A stretch of DNA of 59,570 bases from Planctomycetaceae bacterium. GTDB lineage: Bacteria; Planctomycetota; Planctomycetia; Planctomycetales; Planctomycetaceae. Where the stretch lies: positions 1 through 59,570 of the forward strand of contig WFTL01000170.1 in NCBI GenBank assembly GCA_015485495.1, written 5' to 3'. The translations under genes and the position numbers were made by a program. Numbering within the stretch: the stretch's first letter is position 1; each line of letters opens with the position of its first letter. Below are positions 47,555 through 56,550 of this stretch, in pieces. The notes below the pieces were generated by a model. It was not told the DNA's origin. It was given only the letters and a program-made list of their open reading frames with translations, and made no database searches.

Positions 47555-49093
47555 TCAGAACACCGGTCCCGGCTGCCAGGGACAGAATTCTTCATCCCCG
47601 ATTCCCTGCCGTTCGCTGAGCGTCGGTTCGCCGCTCGCTGTGGCGATGATCTTCTCGAAGACCCGCTGTCCCACCTGTTCCACCGATTCGCCTTCCAGAA
47701 TCGTCCCGGCGTTCAGATCCATGTCGTCCGACATGCGTTCATACAGCGGAGTGTTCGTGGCCACCTTGATGGTGGGGGACGGCTTGCATCCGAAACAACT
47801 GCCTCGTCCGGTCGTGAACACCACCACCTGAGCACCGCCCGCCACTTTCCCTGTCACGGATGCCGGGTCGAATCCCGGGCTGTCCATGATCACGAACCCC
47901 GATTCCGTGACCGGTTCAGCGTACTGGTACACGGCTTTCAGCGGAGTGGTTCCGCCTTTGGCGATGGCTCCCAGCGATTTTTCGTAGATGGTCGTCAGGC
48001 CTCCCTGCTTGTTGCCGACCGATGGATTGTTGTCGATCGAAACACCGTGGCGAGCCGCATAGTCTTCCCACCAGCGGATTCGTTCCAGCAGGCGGCGCCC
48101 CACCTCCTCGCTGACCGCTCGTCGGGTCAGCAGATGTTCGGCACCGTACATTTCCGGCGTTTCCGACAGAATGGCCGTTGCCCCCTGAGCCACCAGAAGA
48201 TCAGCGGCGATTCCCACCGCCGGATTGGCCGTGATGCCGCTGTTGCCGTCGCTGCCGCCGCATTCCAGAGCCACCTTCAGTTCGGAAACCGGAATCGGTT
48301 CCCGAACCACGCGGCCGGCTTCCGGAAGAAGATCCCGCAGCACGCCCGCCGCCCGATCGACGGTTTTGCGAACCCCCCCCGTTTCCTGGATATTGATGAC
48401 CAGGGGAGGTGCTTCCGGAGAGTTTTCCGAACCTCCCAGTTGAACCAGACCGTGCTGTTCCTGCAGGTAGCCGGCCTGAGCGGTTTCGCATCCCAGTCCC
48501 AGAATGAGGCAGGCAGCGACGTTGGGGTGTCGGGCGAATCCGGCCAGAGTGCGGTTCAGACGCTGATGATCGTCGTCTCCGAATGCCATCGCACAACCGG
48601 ATTTGTGGACGAGTGGAACGATTCCGTCGATGGTTGGGAAATCGCCCAGGTCGGTCTGAGCGAGGCGCTGAGCCACGTAGCGGGCGGTGGTGGCCGAACA
48701 GTTGACCGTGCTGATCAGAGCGATGTAGTTGCGGGTAGCTGCCCGGCCGTCCTTTCGGCGAATTCCCTGGAACGTGCGGGGAGCCGCTGCGGGCGGTTCG
48801 TGCAGTTCCGTGCCAAATTCGTAGTCCTGACCGGCTTTCGCCGCCCGCACATTGTGGACATGGACCCAGTCGCCCGGTTCGATGGAGCCGGAGGCATACC
48901 CGATCGTCTGCCCGAATTTGATGATCGGATCGCCGGATTCCAGGCGGGTCAGCGCCACCTTGTGTCCGGCCGCGATGTCTTCTTTCAGGACAACCTGACG
49001 GCTGCCGATGGAAATCGGCGTCCCGGCCGGTTGGCTGACCGTGAGAACGGCCGTGTTGTCGGAAACATGCAGACGCAGGGCAGATGAATTCAA
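47555..49093 (-). CDS. uxaA: Altronate dehydratase (UxaA-type)
   Basis: 512 residues in the UxaA/galactarate dehydratase family, which dehydrates D-altronate to 2-keto-3-deoxygluconate in hexuronate catabolism. An N-terminal SAF-like domain is followed by the catalytic domain with NYIALISTVNCSATT, HKSGCAMAFGDD, GLGCETAQAGYL, ALECGGSDGNSGITANPA and FTTGRGSCFGCKPSPTIKVA. A TTG at 49093 with AGGAAA about 9 nt upstream gives a normal N-terminus (NSSALRLHV); the frame extends to an ATG at 49216. No other hexuronate genes are adjacent. Confidence 0.88.
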   Translation of the reverse strand: MNSSALRLHVSDNTAVLTVSQPAGTPISIGSRQVVLKEDIAAGHKVALTRLESGDPIIKFGQTIGYASGSIEPGDWVHVHNVRAAKAGQDYEFGTELHEPPAAAPRTFQGIRRKDGRAATRNYIALISTVNCSATTARYVAQRLAQTDLGDFPTIDGIVPLVHKSGCAMAFGDDDHQRLNRTLAGFARHPNVAACLILGLGCETAQAGYLQEQHGLVQLGGSENSPEAPPLVINIQETGGVRKTVDRAAGVLRDLLPEAGRVVREPIPVSELKVALECGGSDGNSGITANPAVGIAADLLVAQGATAILSETPEMYGAEHLLTRRAVSEEVGRRLLERIRWWEDYAARHGVSIDNNPSVGNKQGGLTTIYEKSLGAIAKGGTTPLKAVYQYAEPVTESGFVIMDSPGFDPASVTGKVAGGAQVVVFTTGRGSCFGCKPSPTIKVATNTPLYERMSDDMDLNAGTILEGESVEQVGQRVFEKIIATASGEPTLSERQGIGDEEFCPWQPGPVF

Positions 49094-49424
49094 TGGAATG
49101 GCTTTCCTGCTGTTGTTCGGGGCGATGGCGTCCGGCAACACGGAAAAGGAGGCCGGCGACTGCCGGAAGTGTGCGGAGCGGCTCCTGGCGAATCCAGCGT
49201 CTGTCAGCGGAATCATGCGTATTTTACGATTCCACCGGGCAGGACGGGCCCGGATCTTCGCGGTTGTCGGTGATGTCTGTTCGGCCCGGTTTCCGAAGTA
49301 CCGGGTTGGTGGCGGGCGAGGAGGATCGCCATTGACCGAAAAACGGGTTTCGCGTTATGAGGATCTGTGGCCGATTCGGAGATCCGGCCGTCCGGGAACG
49401 CCGATCAGGGATGAAGGCATCAGC
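49094..49424. other. Divergent intergenic region between uxaA and the ketosynthase pair
   Basis: 331 bp with no convincing gene. Frames from both neighbours stay open into it but show no family resemblance. A candidate plus-strand promoter lies at 49332-49361. The leftward uxaA promoter is not recognisable. Confidence 0.5.
49332..49361 (+). promoter_or_regulatory. Possible sigma-70-type promoter for the ketosynthase operon
   Basis: TTGACC (49332-49337), an 18-bp spacer and TATGAG (49356-49361); five of six and four of six matches to the consensus boxes. It would give a leader of about 57 nt before the ATG at 49425. Confidence 0.35.
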
Positions 49425-50693
49425 ATGCGCAGCTGTCAGGACGATCACAGACGCATTGTCATTACCGGGATCGGTGTCGTGTGTTCTGCCGGGCGGACGG
49501 CCGAACAGTTCTGGAAGACACTGACACGGACTGCGTCCGGAACCCGGCCCGGCGGTGCCGCGGATTTTTCCGGAACCATCGACGATTTCGGCGACCTGCC
49601 GGCTGACAAACGCCGGGCCATCCGCAAGTCGCTCAAGGTGATGAACCGCGAAACCCAGATGGGGGTGGCGGCCGGTCAGCAGGCTCTGGCAGATGCCCGC
49701 ATCCTGGACGTCTGCGATTCCGAACGTGTGGGCGTGTGTTTCGGTGCGGACAATGTTTCCATTCAGCCGGACGATTTTGCCGGCGGCATTCGTTCGTGCC
49801 TGACGGACGACCGGCAGTTCGACAGCACGCGCTGGGGCAGTGACGGACTTCCCGAAGTGGCTCCTCTGTGGCTGCTGAAATGCCTGCCCAACATGCCGAC
49901 CTGTCATCTGGCGATCATCAATGACCTGCGGGGACCGGGCAATACAATCACTCAGCGCGACGTGTCCGCCAATATGGCGATTGCCGAAGCGGCCCGCACG
50001 ATTCGCTGCGGAGCGGCCGATGCGGTGCTGGTCGGTGCCACGGGGACCACGCTGACGGCCTTCAGCCGTCTCCGCGCCCGGCTTGAAGGCGACATCGACG
50101 ACGAAGGAATCTGCCGGCCGTTCGATCGGAAGCGAACGGGTCCGGCACCGGGTGAAGGGGCCGGTGCTCTGGTGCTGGAAGATCGGGACGGGGCCGTGCG
50201 CCGCGGTGCCCGGATCTACGGTGAAATCGCGGGGGCCGCCGCGGCGTCCGCTGTCGACCGGAACCGTCTGTCGGGATGCCGAAAAGCGGCTGCCCGTGCT
50301 CTGCAGACGACGCTTCGTCAGGCCCGTCTGTCGCCGACCGATGTCGGCCACGTGCACGCTCATGGTCTGGGAACGCCGGATTCCGATCTGGCTGAGTCTC
50401 AGGCCATCGGTCAGGTTTTCGGCGATGCGGCTGCGGGACTGCCGATCGTGGCGGCCAAAAGTCATCTGGCCAACGCCGCATCCGGTGCCGGGATTCTGGA
50501 ACTGATCGCCAGTCTGCTGGCGGTGCAGCATGGTGTTCTGTTTCCGGTTCTCAACTGCGATGAACCGGACCCGGAATGTGGTGTGGATCCGGTGACGGAC
50601 CGGGAAACGGCGGCCGGAGACAGTTTTCTGAACGTGAACCTGTTCGGTCGGGGGCTGGCCAGCTGCGTGGCCGTGCGGGCATTCGCGGCGTGA
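49425..50693 (+). CDS. Ketosynthase-like protein lacking the catalytic Cys (chain-length-factor-like)
   Basis: 422 residues with the thiolase/ketosynthase fold: IVITGIGVVCSAG at the N-terminus, PFDRKRTGPAPGEGAGALVLE, and HAHGLGTPDSD. At the nucleophile position the sequence reads TITQRDVSA, so Arg178 or Asp179 replaces Cys. The usual GH after KSxx is KSHLAN, so the second His is gone; His313 is kept. This is the pattern of chain-length factors (KS-beta) of type II systems. The active KS-alpha gene follows 15 bp downstream, probably as its dimer partner. The product is unknown. Confidence 0.82.
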   Translation: MRSCQDDHRRIVITGIGVVCSAGRTAEQFWKTLTRTASGTRPGGAADFSGTIDDFGDLPADKRRAIRKSLKVMNRETQMGVAAGQQALADARILDVCDSERVGVCFGADNVSIQPDDFAGGIRSCLTDDRQFDSTRWGSDGLPEVAPLWLLKCLPNMPTCHLAIINDLRGPGNTITQRDVSANMAIAEAARTIRCGAADAVLVGATGTTLTAFSRLRARLEGDIDDEGICRPFDRKRTGPAPGEGAGALVLEDRDGAVRRGARIYGEIAGAAAASAVDRNRLSGCRKAAARALQTTLRQARLSPTDVGHVHAHGLGTPDSDLAESQAIGQVFGDAAAGLPIVAAKSHLANAASGAGILELIASLLAVQHGVLFPVLNCDEPDPECGVDPVTDRETAAGDSFLNVNLFGRGLASCVAVRAFAA

Positions 50694-50708
50694 TCCGGGA
50701 GACATACT

Positions 50709-52028
50709 GTGAAACGGCGAGTCGTGGTGACCGGACTGGGCTGTGTGACGCCGATCGGCAGTACGGTGGATGATCTGGCTTCCGGCCTGTACGCCGGACG
50801 TGTGGGAGTCGGCCGTCTGAGTCTGTTCGATGCGGATCGCTTTCCCGTGCGCATTGCGGCAGAAGTCCGCGGCTGGGATCTGTCGGCTGTTGGTGAAGAT
50901 CCGCGGGCCTGGCAGCGGTGTCCCCGGCAGACGCAGTTTGCCATCGGAGCCGGGGTTCAGGCGGCCCGGCAGGCGGATACGGGTGATGGACGCATTCGGC
51001 GGGAACGGTTCGGCATTTACCTGGGATGCGGCGAACCGTTCGAAGATTTTCAGATGTTCACCCGCACGGTTCAGGAATCGCTCACAGCCGACGGATGTTC
51101 CGACGCACAGTTCACGGAACACGCGCTGAAAATTTTCGACCCGGATGCCGAACGGGAAATGGAACCGGACATGCCGGCCATTCATCTGTCCGAACGGCTG
51201 CACGCGGAAGGGCCGGTGGGCAACTGCATTTCCGCATGCGTGTCCGCGACGCAGGCCATCGGTGAAGCGGCTCGTCTGATTCAGTTCGACGAAGCGGACG
51301 TCATGCTGTGCGGGGGAGCGCACAGCACGATCCATCCGTTCGGAGTCACCGGGTTTCAGCGGCTGTCCGCACTGAGTCAGCGGAACGACGACCCGCAGGC
51401 TGCCGTGCGGCCATTCGACATCGATCGCGACGGATTCGTGATCGGGGAAGGTGCGGCGATGCTCGTGATCGAAGAACTGCAGCATGCTCTGAATCGCGGC
51501 GCCGACATTCTGGGCGAAATCACTGGCTACGGATCCGCTCAGGATGCCTGGCGGGTCACGGATTCCCATCCGCAGGGACGGGGCACGGCGGCCGCCATGC
51601 GGCGGGCTCTGGCCGATTCCGGACTCAATCCGGACGACATCGGTTACATCAATGCGCATGGAACGGGAACCGTCGTGAACGACAAGGTGGAAACCCATGC
51701 GATCCGACAGGTGTTCGGTGCGCAGGCTTATCGCATTCCGGTGTCCAGCACCAAGAGCATGCTGGGGCATGCCACGACGGCCTGCGGAGCCATTGAAGCG
51801 GTCGTGTGCCTGATCAGCCTGAATTCCGGAGTGATCCCGCCGACGGTCAACCATGACAACCCCGATCCCGAATGCGATCTCGATTACGTCCCGCACACGG
51901 CCCGGGAATGGGCATGCCGGCATATGCTGACGGACAACATCGGTTTCGGCGGACAGAACGCGGCGCTGGTGATTTCCCGATACGACGAAGCGTCTTCCGG
52001 CCGCGTGTCTCTCAGTCGAGCAGCCTGA
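50709..52028 (+). CDS. Beta-ketoacyl synthase II-type (active KS partner)
   Basis: 439 residues from a GTG at 50709 with GGGAG just upstream. A complete condensing-enzyme triad is visible: Cys177 in ISACVSATQ, His317 in NAHGTGT, His354 in KSMLGHATTACG with Lys349. FabF-like elements include VVVTGLGCVTPIG and PFDIDRDGFVIGEGA, and there is an unusual stretch (about 110-165) before the active site. It performs decarboxylative chain extension on an acyl carrier. The adjacent KS-beta-like gene suggests a heterodimer; no acyl carrier protein is in the window. Confidence 0.88.
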   Translation: MKRRVVVTGLGCVTPIGSTVDDLASGLYAGRVGVGRLSLFDADRFPVRIAAEVRGWDLSAVGEDPRAWQRCPRQTQFAIGAGVQAARQADTGDGRIRRERFGIYLGCGEPFEDFQMFTRTVQESLTADGCSDAQFTEHALKIFDPDAEREMEPDMPAIHLSERLHAEGPVGNCISACVSATQAIGEAARLIQFDEADVMLCGGAHSTIHPFGVTGFQRLSALSQRNDDPQAAVRPFDIDRDGFVIGEGAAMLVIEELQHALNRGADILGEITGYGSAQDAWRVTDSHPQGRGTAAAMRRALADSGLNPDDIGYINAHGTGTVVNDKVETHAIRQVFGAQAYRIPVSSTKSMLGHATTACGAIEAVVCLISLNSGVIPPTVNHDNPDPECDLDYVPHTAREWACRHMLTDNIGFGGQNAALVISRYDEASSGRVSLSRAA

Positions 52029-52035
52029 GGGCTGT

Positions 52036-52054
52036 TCTCTCTCTCTCTCTCTCT
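52036..52054. repeat. (TC)9T dinucleotide microsatellite upstream of the dehydrogenase gene
   Basis: 19 bp of uninterrupted TC alternation between the KS-alpha stop (52028) and the dehydrogenase ATG (52072), followed by GAAAAG and a C4T6 tract. Slippage would change the leader spacing, not a reading frame. Confidence 0.9.
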
Positions 52055-52071
52055 GAAAAGCCCCTTTTTTC

Positions 52072-53313
52072 ATGGCATCATTCGGCGCGTCTTCGTTCGA
52101 ACGGTCTGGTACACCGGCTTTCTCCGGTGAGAATCGCCCGCCGGTCCGCACGGTGGGCATTCTCGGAGCCGGTGTCATGGGACGGGGAATCGCGTCCGTC
52201 AGCGCCGCGGCCGGAATCCAGGTTCGCATTTTCGATCCGGATCGGTCGGCGGCGGAAGCGGCGGTTCTGAACATCCGGTCGACCGGGGCACCGGCCGACC
52301 GGACGGATGTCCGGGGCGTTGACGACCCGGCCGCACTGACCGATGCCGATCTGATCATCGAAGCGGTTCCCGAACGTCCGGAGATCAAGACGTCGGTCCT
52401 GGCCGGCATTGAGCCTGCACTGTCTCCGCGGGTCCCCGTCGTGTCCAATTCGTCCAGCCTGTCGATGACGGACCTGTCCCGGTGTCTGCAGACGCCGCAG
52501 CGATTCTGCGGACTGCATTTCTGTCATCCGGTGTCCGACCGACGGCTGGTGGAAATTGTGCGGGCTGAAGCAACCTCTGAGGTGATTCTGCAGACGGTGC
52601 GGGATTACGCCGTGTCTCTGGGTAAGTCGCCGGTCATCGTTCCCGACACGCCCGGCTTCGTCCTGAATCGTCTGCTTGTCCCGTATCTCAATGAAGCGCT
52701 CGAACTGCTTCTGGAAGGTGTTTCCGTGGAAAGACTCACACAGGCCGCCCGGGAATTCGGACTGCCGACCGGGCCCGCGGAACAGCTTGACGAATTCGGC
52801 ATCGACGTGGCTCTGCAGGTGGGAAGCACGCTGTATCGGGCCTTTCCAGATCGTGTCGTGCCGTCGGAACTGCTCATCGCCCTGTACAAATCCGGCAGGC
52901 TCGGATGCAAGTGCGGCAGCGGGTTTCATTATGACGATGGCCGGTTTCAGGCAGATCTGACGGAGGATGTCCGGCAAATCATCGACCAGCGACGTCGCCC
53001 GGCCCAGGCGGGCACGGCAGAGTCGATGCCTTTGCGGCTGTTTCTGCCCATGCTGCTGGAAGCCGGTCGCATGCTCAGTGAACAGGTGGCGGACGATGTA
53101 TCTGTCATCGATCGGGTGCTGGGCGATGGTCTGGGAATGACCGACCGGTTCCGCGGCCTGTTCGGCTGGGCGCAGATTCAGGGACGCTCCCGACTTCGCG
53201 CTGCGGCGGCCGAACTGCGGGCGCTGGGCGGGCGATTCGAAGTGCCGCCCGGGTTCTGGAAGACCGTGTCCCCGTCCGGGGCGCGGTCCCATCACGGCGG
53301 GCGAGCGGCCTGA
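52072..53313 (+). CDS. 3-hydroxyacyl-CoA dehydrogenase family protein
   Basis: 413 residues. The NAD-binding Rossmann motif is GILGAGVMGRGIA and the catalytic His is in CGLHFCHPVSDRRLVEIV, as in the HAD family. IEAVPERPEIK and PGFVLNRLLVPYLNEAL mark the central domain, and a second C-terminal 3HCDH domain (LFLPMLLEAGRMLSEQ through GMTDRFRGLFGW) follows. It corresponds to the dehydrogenase part of FadB/FadJ without the hydratase. Next to the KS pair it probably reduces or oxidises a beta-hydroxy intermediate of that pathway. The Shine-Dalgarno is weak and lies by the TC repeat. Confidence 0.88.
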   Translation: MASFGASSFERSGTPAFSGENRPPVRTVGILGAGVMGRGIASVSAAAGIQVRIFDPDRSAAEAAVLNIRSTGAPADRTDVRGVDDPAALTDADLIIEAVPERPEIKTSVLAGIEPALSPRVPVVSNSSSLSMTDLSRCLQTPQRFCGLHFCHPVSDRRLVEIVRAEATSEVILQTVRDYAVSLGKSPVIVPDTPGFVLNRLLVPYLNEALELLLEGVSVERLTQAAREFGLPTGPAEQLDEFGIDVALQVGSTLYRAFPDRVVPSELLIALYKSGRLGCKCGSGFHYDDGRFQADLTEDVRQIIDQRRRPAQAGTAESMPLRLFLPMLLEAGRMLSEQVADDVSVIDRVLGDGLGMTDRFRGLFGWAQIQGRSRLRAAAAELRALGGRFEVPPGFWKTVSPSGARSHHGGRAA

Positions 53314-53356
53314 TTCACTCTGACAGCGGACCCGCCGCGTGTTTCCCGGAGATTCA

Positions 53357-53398
53357 CGTCCGATCTGCGACGTCCGATCTGCGACGTCCGGACTGCGG
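53357..53398. repeat. Short tandem repeat of a 14-bp unit
   Basis: CGTCCGATCTGCGA occurs twice exactly (53357-53370 and 53371-53384), then a third, degenerate unit CGTCCGGACTGCGG (53385-53398). It lies in the 276-bp gap between the dehydrogenase and phosphoesterase genes, which otherwise holds nothing recognisable. Confidence 0.8.
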
Positions 53399-53589
53399 CC
53401 CGGTGCACGGCATGACAGCGTGACCGGCCAGGATGGCCGAAGGAAGGGGAGGGGCGAAAGAGGATGGGGCCGGGGGACTGTTGTCTGCCTGCGGCGGGAG
53501 CAGAACGGGTTCTGCTGAGGTGAGTGGCCGGGATTGGTTCTCCCTTTTATGATCGAAACAGGGGAAGGAAGCCGGAGAGAGGATCTGCG

Positions 53590-54756
53590 ATGCGACGAGT
53601 CGTGTTTCTGTTTCTGTTCACAGGTGCACTGCCGATCGCTGTGGGGGCGGATATCACGCGCATCTGGCTCACGCACCGAACGAACGATCCGGGCAGAATC
53701 GTCGTCAACTGGATGACCGATGAGCCGGGTGATTCGGTTGTTCGATTCGGGCGGACGAAGGAGTGCGACCAGGAAGTGCGGATCGATGAACACACCAGGC
53801 TGCACCACGTTGAGATTCCTCTGACGCATCGGGACATCACGTACCACTATTCGGTGAGCAGCGGTGATCAGCGGTCCGCCCGAGCTAAGTTTCGGGCCTG
53901 TCCGACGGACGTGCTGCGAGTGGCGGTCGTCGCGGACTGGCAGGGCCGGCCCGACCTTTCGGCCGTGATGAAGGATGATGTGCATCTGCTTCTGACGGCT
54001 GGTGACAACATTGCCCGCCTCTGGGATCGGTGCGGTCCCGGTACTAAGGACTGCATCGAACCGTATGTGACGCTGATCGATACCTATCCTGAGCTGTTTC
54101 GGTCGACACCGTTCATGCCGGTTCCGGGAAACCACGACCGGGAAATTCGGCCTCGGGGCAGACGGCCGCCGGATGAGCCGGTTTACGACGTGGAAGCCAC
54201 GGCGTTCCGGAGGTTTTTCGAACTGCCAGGTGACGAATGGAAATGGCATTTCGACGTGCCGGAATTCGATCTGCGGTTCGTGGCTCTGGACTTCAGCCAC
54301 ATTTCCGACTTTGGCACGACGTGGCAGACCTGCCATGGATATGATGAGCAGTCCAGGCAGTTCCGCTGGTATTCGAAGCTGATGGAGACGCCTCCTGCAT
54401 TTGTTGTGACGATTCACAACGAACGGAATGCTGACGTCCGTCGACAGGCCGGCGGCCGCTGGCACACGCTGTTCCGGCGAGGCACCTGCTGCATCACGGG
54501 ATTCGGTTATTTCGCTGAGTGGGCGGAGGTGGACGGGCTGTCCTTTTACAACACGTCTCTGAACGGACGTGGCAGACGGTATCCGGACCCGGAATCGCGG
54601 TTTCTGGCTGGTGAGGACAGCTACATTCTGCTGACGGTACAGCGTGGTGGTCCGATGACGGTCGAAATCAGGAATCTGAAACGTGCTGTACTTCACCGAA
54701 AGGTCTACGGGCGGCCTGCGGAAGCGACAGGCCGGTTCCGCCGTCGGTCGTACTGA
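53590..54756 (+). CDS. Exported purple-acid-phosphatase-like metallophosphoesterase
   Basis: 388 residues with a signal peptide ([17 protein letters not shown]). An N-terminal fibronectin-like domain (residues ~22-100: [18 protein letters not shown]) precedes the phosphoesterase domain, as in purple acid phosphatases. Metal motifs seen are Asp116 (VVADWQG), GDN (Asp139), PGNHD (His182) and VTIHNE (His276). The terminal GHxH motif is replaced by GFGY (304-307), so metal binding may be altered. ATG at 53590 after GGAGAGAGGA. It may hydrolyse phosphoesters outside the cytoplasm; activity is uncertain. Confidence 0.75.
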   Translation: MRRVVFLFLFTGALPIAVGADITRIWLTHRTNDPGRIVVNWMTDEPGDSVVRFGRTKECDQEVRIDEHTRLHHVEIPLTHRDITYHYSVSSGDQRSARAKFRACPTDVLRVAVVADWQGRPDLSAVMKDDVHLLLTAGDNIARLWDRCGPGTKDCIEPYVTLIDTYPELFRSTPFMPVPGNHDREIRPRGRRPPDEPVYDVEATAFRRFFELPGDEWKWHFDVPEFDLRFVALDFSHISDFGTTWQTCHGYDEQSRQFRWYSKLMETPPAFVVTIHNERNADVRRQAGGRWHTLFRRGTCCITGFGYFAEWAEVDGLSFYNTSLNGRGRRYPDPESRFLAGEDSYILLTVQRGGPMTVEIRNLKRAVLHRKVYGRPAEATGRFRRRSY

Positions 54757-55142
54757 GTTTTCCGGGAAACCGGTGTCGGACGGAGTGTTCCGACGGAAAG
54801 AAAGCCGCGGACTTCGGTATTGGGACAGCAGGGGCGGTACGGGACGTGCGCAGGAGGCCGACCGTGTGCCGCCGGGTGCTGACGTACCGGTCGTAGGCGT
54901 GGCAACGGTGGGATGCGGCTGTTTGCTTCGGATCGGCCGAAGCGGCTGTCGATCCTGGAGCAGCCTGGCCGGATGACCGATACGAACAGCAGAGCAGGAC
55001 TGTTTCGCAGGTGATTTCCGGTGATTGTCGGTTCCGGACCGGCCGGATCCGCCGGGCGGGCGTCTCGCGGGCCACAGTGTCATGGAACGGGTCTGTTTTC
55101 GGCCTGTTGTTCCTGTCGGGTTTCCTGCCGAGAGATGGCATC
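54757..55142. other. Gene-free stretch with two hairpins
   Basis: 386 bp without a convincing gene. Two stem-loops are visible: GTCGGA/TCCGAC at 54775-54794 and GCTTCGG-ATCGG-CCGAAGC at 54925-54943. Neither has a U-tract. The promoter of the CBS gene should be in the right half, but no clear -35/-10 pair is seen. Confidence 0.5.
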
Positions 55143-55652
55143 ATGTCCGGCACACGAGTTTCCGATCTGATGTGCCCCTGTGCGCTGCAGACGATCCAGG
55201 AAGATACGACGCTGCGGCAGGCAGCCCGGATCGTTCTGCAGACCGGACTGGAGACGCTGCCGGTGACCGGCCCGCGTGGTGAATTGGTCGGTCTGGTGGC
55301 TCAGTCCGCTCTGATTCGCGAACTGATGCGGTCGCACTCATCGACCGACACGGTCCGTCCCATCGTGTCCCGTCATGTCGAATCGGCCCGGGACACGGCG
55401 GAGATCGATGCGGTTCTGCCGTTGTTCCGATGTGCGGCTGTCACGCTGATTCCGGTTGTGGACCGCACCGACCGTCCTGTGGGGCTGGTGCATCGCCGGG
55501 ACGTGATTCGCTACCTGCTGGGAGAAGAACGAACAGACGCTGAAAGAGGATGGCCGGACCACCGGGCAGCCGGCGGTCCCTATTTTCTCAGCGATCGTTC
55601 GACGACCGCAGAGAGCCGGACGGCTGACGACGCCCCGGATCTGCCTGCCTGA
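55143..55652 (+). CDS. CBS-domain pair protein
   Basis: 169 residues containing two CBS repeats: VSDLMCPCALQTIQEDTTLRQ through GELVGLVAQSALIREL, and VRPIVSRHVESARDTAEID through RPVGLVHRRDVIRYLLG. CBS pairs bind adenosine nucleotides or S-adenosyl compounds and act as regulatory modules. There is no attached enzyme domain; the tail (~130-169) is low complexity. ATG at 55143; an upstream start at 55011 has no support. Convergent with the uracil-DNA glycosylase. Confidence 0.85.
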   Translation: MSGTRVSDLMCPCALQTIQEDTTLRQAARIVLQTGLETLPVTGPRGELVGLVAQSALIRELMRSHSSTDTVRPIVSRHVESARDTAEIDAVLPLFRCAAVTLIPVVDRTDRPVGLVHRRDVIRYLLGEERTDAERGWPDHRAAGGPYFLSDRSTTAESRTADDAPDLPA

Positions 55653-55687
55653 ACGTCGCATTCGAACGAGCCTGAAGGTGTGCGGTT

Positions 55688-55707
55688 CCGGCCGAATTCC
55701 GGGCCGG
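55688..55707. terminator. Weak hairpin between convergent genes
   Basis: CCGGCC (55688-55693) and GGCCGG (55702-55707) with an 8-nt loop, in the 61-bp gap between the CBS and uracil-DNA glycosylase stops. No U-tract follows. Confidence 0.25.
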
Positions 55708-55713
55708 GCGGGG

Positions 55714-56550
55714 TCATTCCGGCAGCGGCAGACCGAGCTTTTTCATCAGGATTTTCATGTCCTGCCAGACGTCCTTTTTGGCAGACGGATTGCGCAGCAG
55801 GTAGGACGGGTGATACGTGCACAGGACCGGAATGCCTTCGTAATCGTGAAAGGAACCGCGGAGGCGGCCGATGGGACGTTTTTCGTTCAGCAGATTCCGG
55901 GCGGCCACGGTTCCCCAGCAGACGATGTATTCCGGCTGCACGATGCGGATCTGAGCATCCAGGAATTCACGGCAGTTGGCCGCTTCCTGCGGCAGCGGGT
56001 TGCGGTTTCCCGGCGGCCGACAGCGCAGAATGTTGCAGATGTACAGTTCTTCCCGTTTCAGGCCGCAGGCTTCGATGATGCGGTTCAGAAGCTGACCGGC
56101 GCGGCCGACAAACGGTTCGCCCAGCCGGTCTTCGTCGGCTCCCGGAGCTTCTCCGATGAACATGATCTGAGCGTCCGCGTGTCCGACTCCAAAAACCGTC
56201 TGATTGCGGGTGTCGGCCAGAGCCGAACAGCGGCGGCATCCGGCCACCACTTCAGCCAGACGGCACAGGGCTTCGGACTTCTGTTCGGTGGTTTCCGGCG
56301 ACTCGTTCAGAATGTCTGCGGTGGCATCGAGCATGGGAACCGGCTGAATCTTTTCGGGCTGCAGTTTTTCGGGAGGAAGCAGACGTGAGGAGCCGGCATG
56401 GTCCGACCGGCGGGCTGCCGGAGCCGACCGGGACCGGGGCCGCTTTTCGCGTACCGGAACCGGTTCGGGAAGGTGGACTTTCGGCAGGAACGTCACACCG
56501 GCCGACTGCAGAGTTTCCAGATACTGTTTCCAGATACGCCGGGAACTCAC
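55714..56550 (-). CDS. Uracil-DNA glycosylase, family 4 ([4Fe-4S])
   Basis: 278 residues from a GTG at 56550 that has AGGGG 6 nt upstream; an ATG at 56667 would add 39 residues without family support. The C-terminal ~200 residues are a family 4 UDG: GEAPGADEDRLGEPFVGRAG (uracil pocket), CNILRCRPPGNRNP, and HPSYLLRN. Iron-sulfur ligands are CRRC and a C-x15-C pair. It excises uracil from DNA in base-excision repair. The N-terminal ~100 residues are Pro/Arg/Glu-rich and probably disordered. Confidence 0.9.
   Translation of the reverse strand: MSSRRIWKQYLETLQSAGVTFLPKVHLPEPVPVREKRPRSRSAPAARRSDHAGSSRLLPPEKLQPEKIQPVPMLDATADILNESPETTEQKSEALCRLAEVVAGCRRCSALADTRNQTVFGVGHADAQIMFIGEAPGADEDRLGEPFVGRAGQLLNRIIEACGLKREELYICNILRCRPPGNRNPLPQEAANCREFLDAQIRIVQPEYIVCWGTVAARNLLNEKRPIGRLRGSFHDYEGIPVLCTYHPSYLLRNPSAKKDVWQDMKILMKKLGLPLPE

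Noticed and set aside
49224-52448. Very long open frame on the minus strand opposite the ketosynthase genes
   Set aside because: It is antisense to two clear enzymes, is Arg/His/Gln-rich with no family resemblance, and is a typical result of high GC at third codon positions. The same applies to 52078-55083, 10554-13016 and 16719-19103 (minus) and 8923-10671 (plus).
54775-54794. Hairpin after the phosphoesterase gene as a terminator
   Set aside because: Only a 6-bp stem with no following U-tract; recorded only as part of the gene-free stretch.
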